Assembly (NCBI GenBank): GCA_036321625.1
Contig: CP143259.1
Location: 1,104,001 to 1,168,000 of the forward strand
Source of the DNA: Peptoniphilaceae bacterium AMB_02
Lineage (GTDB): Bacteria > Bacillota > Clostridia > Tissierellales > Peptoniphilaceae
Reading direction: 5' to 3'
DNA: 64,000 nt
Positions 63,233 to 64,000 of this stretch are shown here, in pieces. How positions within the stretch are numbered: position 1 is the stretch's first letter; every line of letters begins with the position of its first letter. A program made the translations under genes and the position numbers. Below the pieces are notes generated by a model, which was not told where the DNA came from, did no database searches, and was given only the letters and a program-made list of their open reading frames with translations.

Positions 63233-64000
63233 TTATTTATTAATTTCAAACAATTTTATTAATTCTCCGGCCATATATAGCGAACCAGTAAATATGACCA
63301 AATCATTAGTATTTGCTATTTGTTGACTGAATACTACCGCATCCTCAAGTTTGCTAAATGTATGATAGTTGACAGATGGGAATAAATCTTTTAATTTATT
63401 TTCAGGCATTGCCCTTTCATACTCAATTTTAGTGAATAGAACGACATCGGCCATGCCTATAAGTTCCTTAAGATTAGGTCCAATATCTTTATCCTTCATA
63501 ATACCTAGACAGATAATTAGTCTTTCCCTATCTATGTGATTAATATTCTTAATTAGAGAATCGAAACCATGTTCATTATGAGCTCCATCTATTATGGTTA
63601 TAGGTGATTTTTTTTCTATGGTCATCCTTGCAGGCCATTGAATATTTGATATGGCATTTTTAATTATATCATCATTGATGTTCAAATCAATTGATTTTAT
63701 AGTCAATATGGCTAGAGATGCATTATATACTTGATGAATTCCAATTTGACGAATATGGTACTCCTCACCTGAGTAAATAAAATGACTGCCATTTAAATCA
63801 GAGGATATTATTTTTATATCATTCATGTCTAAAAAACAAATTTTAGAATCTTGACTTTCGGCTTTGTTTCTAATGATTTCATTTATTTTATTCGAGTTAA
63901 AATATGAAACGACTACTGAATTCTTCTTTATAATTCCTGATTTTTCAATAGCAGCTTCTTCTGCTGTATTTCCCAATCTTTCTCTATGATCAATTGAAAT
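63233..64000 (-). CDS. folC: Folylpolyglutamate synthase / dihydrofolate synthase, partial (5' end outside window)
   Basis: C-terminal two thirds of a Mur-ligase-fold FolC, which attaches glutamates to folates. The frame is open to the right edge and reads ISIDHRERLGNTAEEAAIEKSGIIK, the conserved DH...LG.T...IA.EKAGI.K region. IIDGAHNEHGFDSLIKNI is the P-loop-proximal substrate motif, followed by LGIMKDKDIG and FTGSLYMAGEL at the end. The TTG at 63976 is not the start. Confidence 0.95.
   Translation of the reverse strand: MSIDHRERLGNTAEEAAIEKSGIIKKNSVVVSYFNSNKINEIIRNKAESQDSKICFLDMNDIKIISSDLNGSHFIYSGEEYHIRQIGIHQVYNASLAILTIKSIDLNINDDIIKNAISNIQWPARMTIEKKSPITIIDGAHNEHGFDSLIKNINHIDRERLIICLGIMKDKDIGPNLKELIGMADVVLFTKIEYERAMPENKLKDLFPSVNYHTFSKLEDAVVFSQQIANTNDLVIFTGSLYMAGELIKLFEINK

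Overview
The window is AT-rich, densely packed bacterial chromosome. It looks like a low-GC Gram-positive anaerobe of the Clostridia/Tissierellia type; a Peptoniphilaceae-like, non-sporulating coccus is my best guess from gene order, not a measured classification. Supporting signs are a PolC-type replicase, strong AGGAGG ribosome binding sites, UUG and GUG starts, an IspH-ribosomal protein S1 fusion, a CD1247-like acidic protein next to efp, and clostridial gene order from which the sporulation genes have been lost.

Positions 1-9.2 kb (+ strand) carry the translation and envelope block: ffh (partial), rpsP, khpA, rimM, trmD, then rpsB, tsf, pyrH, frr, then uppS, cdsA, rseP, ispG and polC. An IS1634-type insertion sequence (13.5-15.5 kb) lies just behind polC inside a very long 77-bp target duplication. 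The rimP-nusA-rnpM-infB-rbfA-nrnA-truB-ribF operon follows, then rpsO, pnp, dut, ftsK, pgsA and recA. An ISL3-family element (29.98-31.53 kb, 8-bp target duplication) lies between recA and its probable terminator. After it come rny, a Xer-type recombinase, and a divergent pair: a YneA-like LysM division inhibitor and lexA, separated by four LexA-box-like sites.

From about 35.6 kb nearly everything is on the minus strand. Reading leftward from the right edge: folC (partial), an unlisted 49-residue membrane protein, hpt, a CPBP protease, cspA, (tRNA-Gly and tRNA-Cys on +), a DUF6873-like gene, hisS, efp and its CD1247-like partner. Next is a long operon-like run asp23-nusB-xseA-xseB-ispA-argR-recN-nudF-M50 protease-scpA-scpB-rluB-hypothetical-mnmM-flavoprotein-cmk-plsC-ispH/rpsA, followed by miaB-mutS-mutL-miaA-methionine gamma-lyase-like gene.

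The genes are mostly core information processing: translation factors, tRNA modification, ribosome maturation, replication and segregation, mismatch and recombinational repair with an SOS circuit, isoprenoid/undecaprenyl and phospholipid synthesis. The unusual points are rny without any AUG/GUG/UUG start, a frameshifted recN, a PolC whose PHP metal ligands look lost, the IS1634-type long duplication that copies the end of polC and most of the rimP promoter, an ISL3 element with read-through-blocking RNA signals and a doubled left end, a truncated tRNA-Gly copy before the real one, and a small membrane-protein gene coupled to hpt. I found no CRISPR array, prophage or clearly new defence or biosynthetic system.
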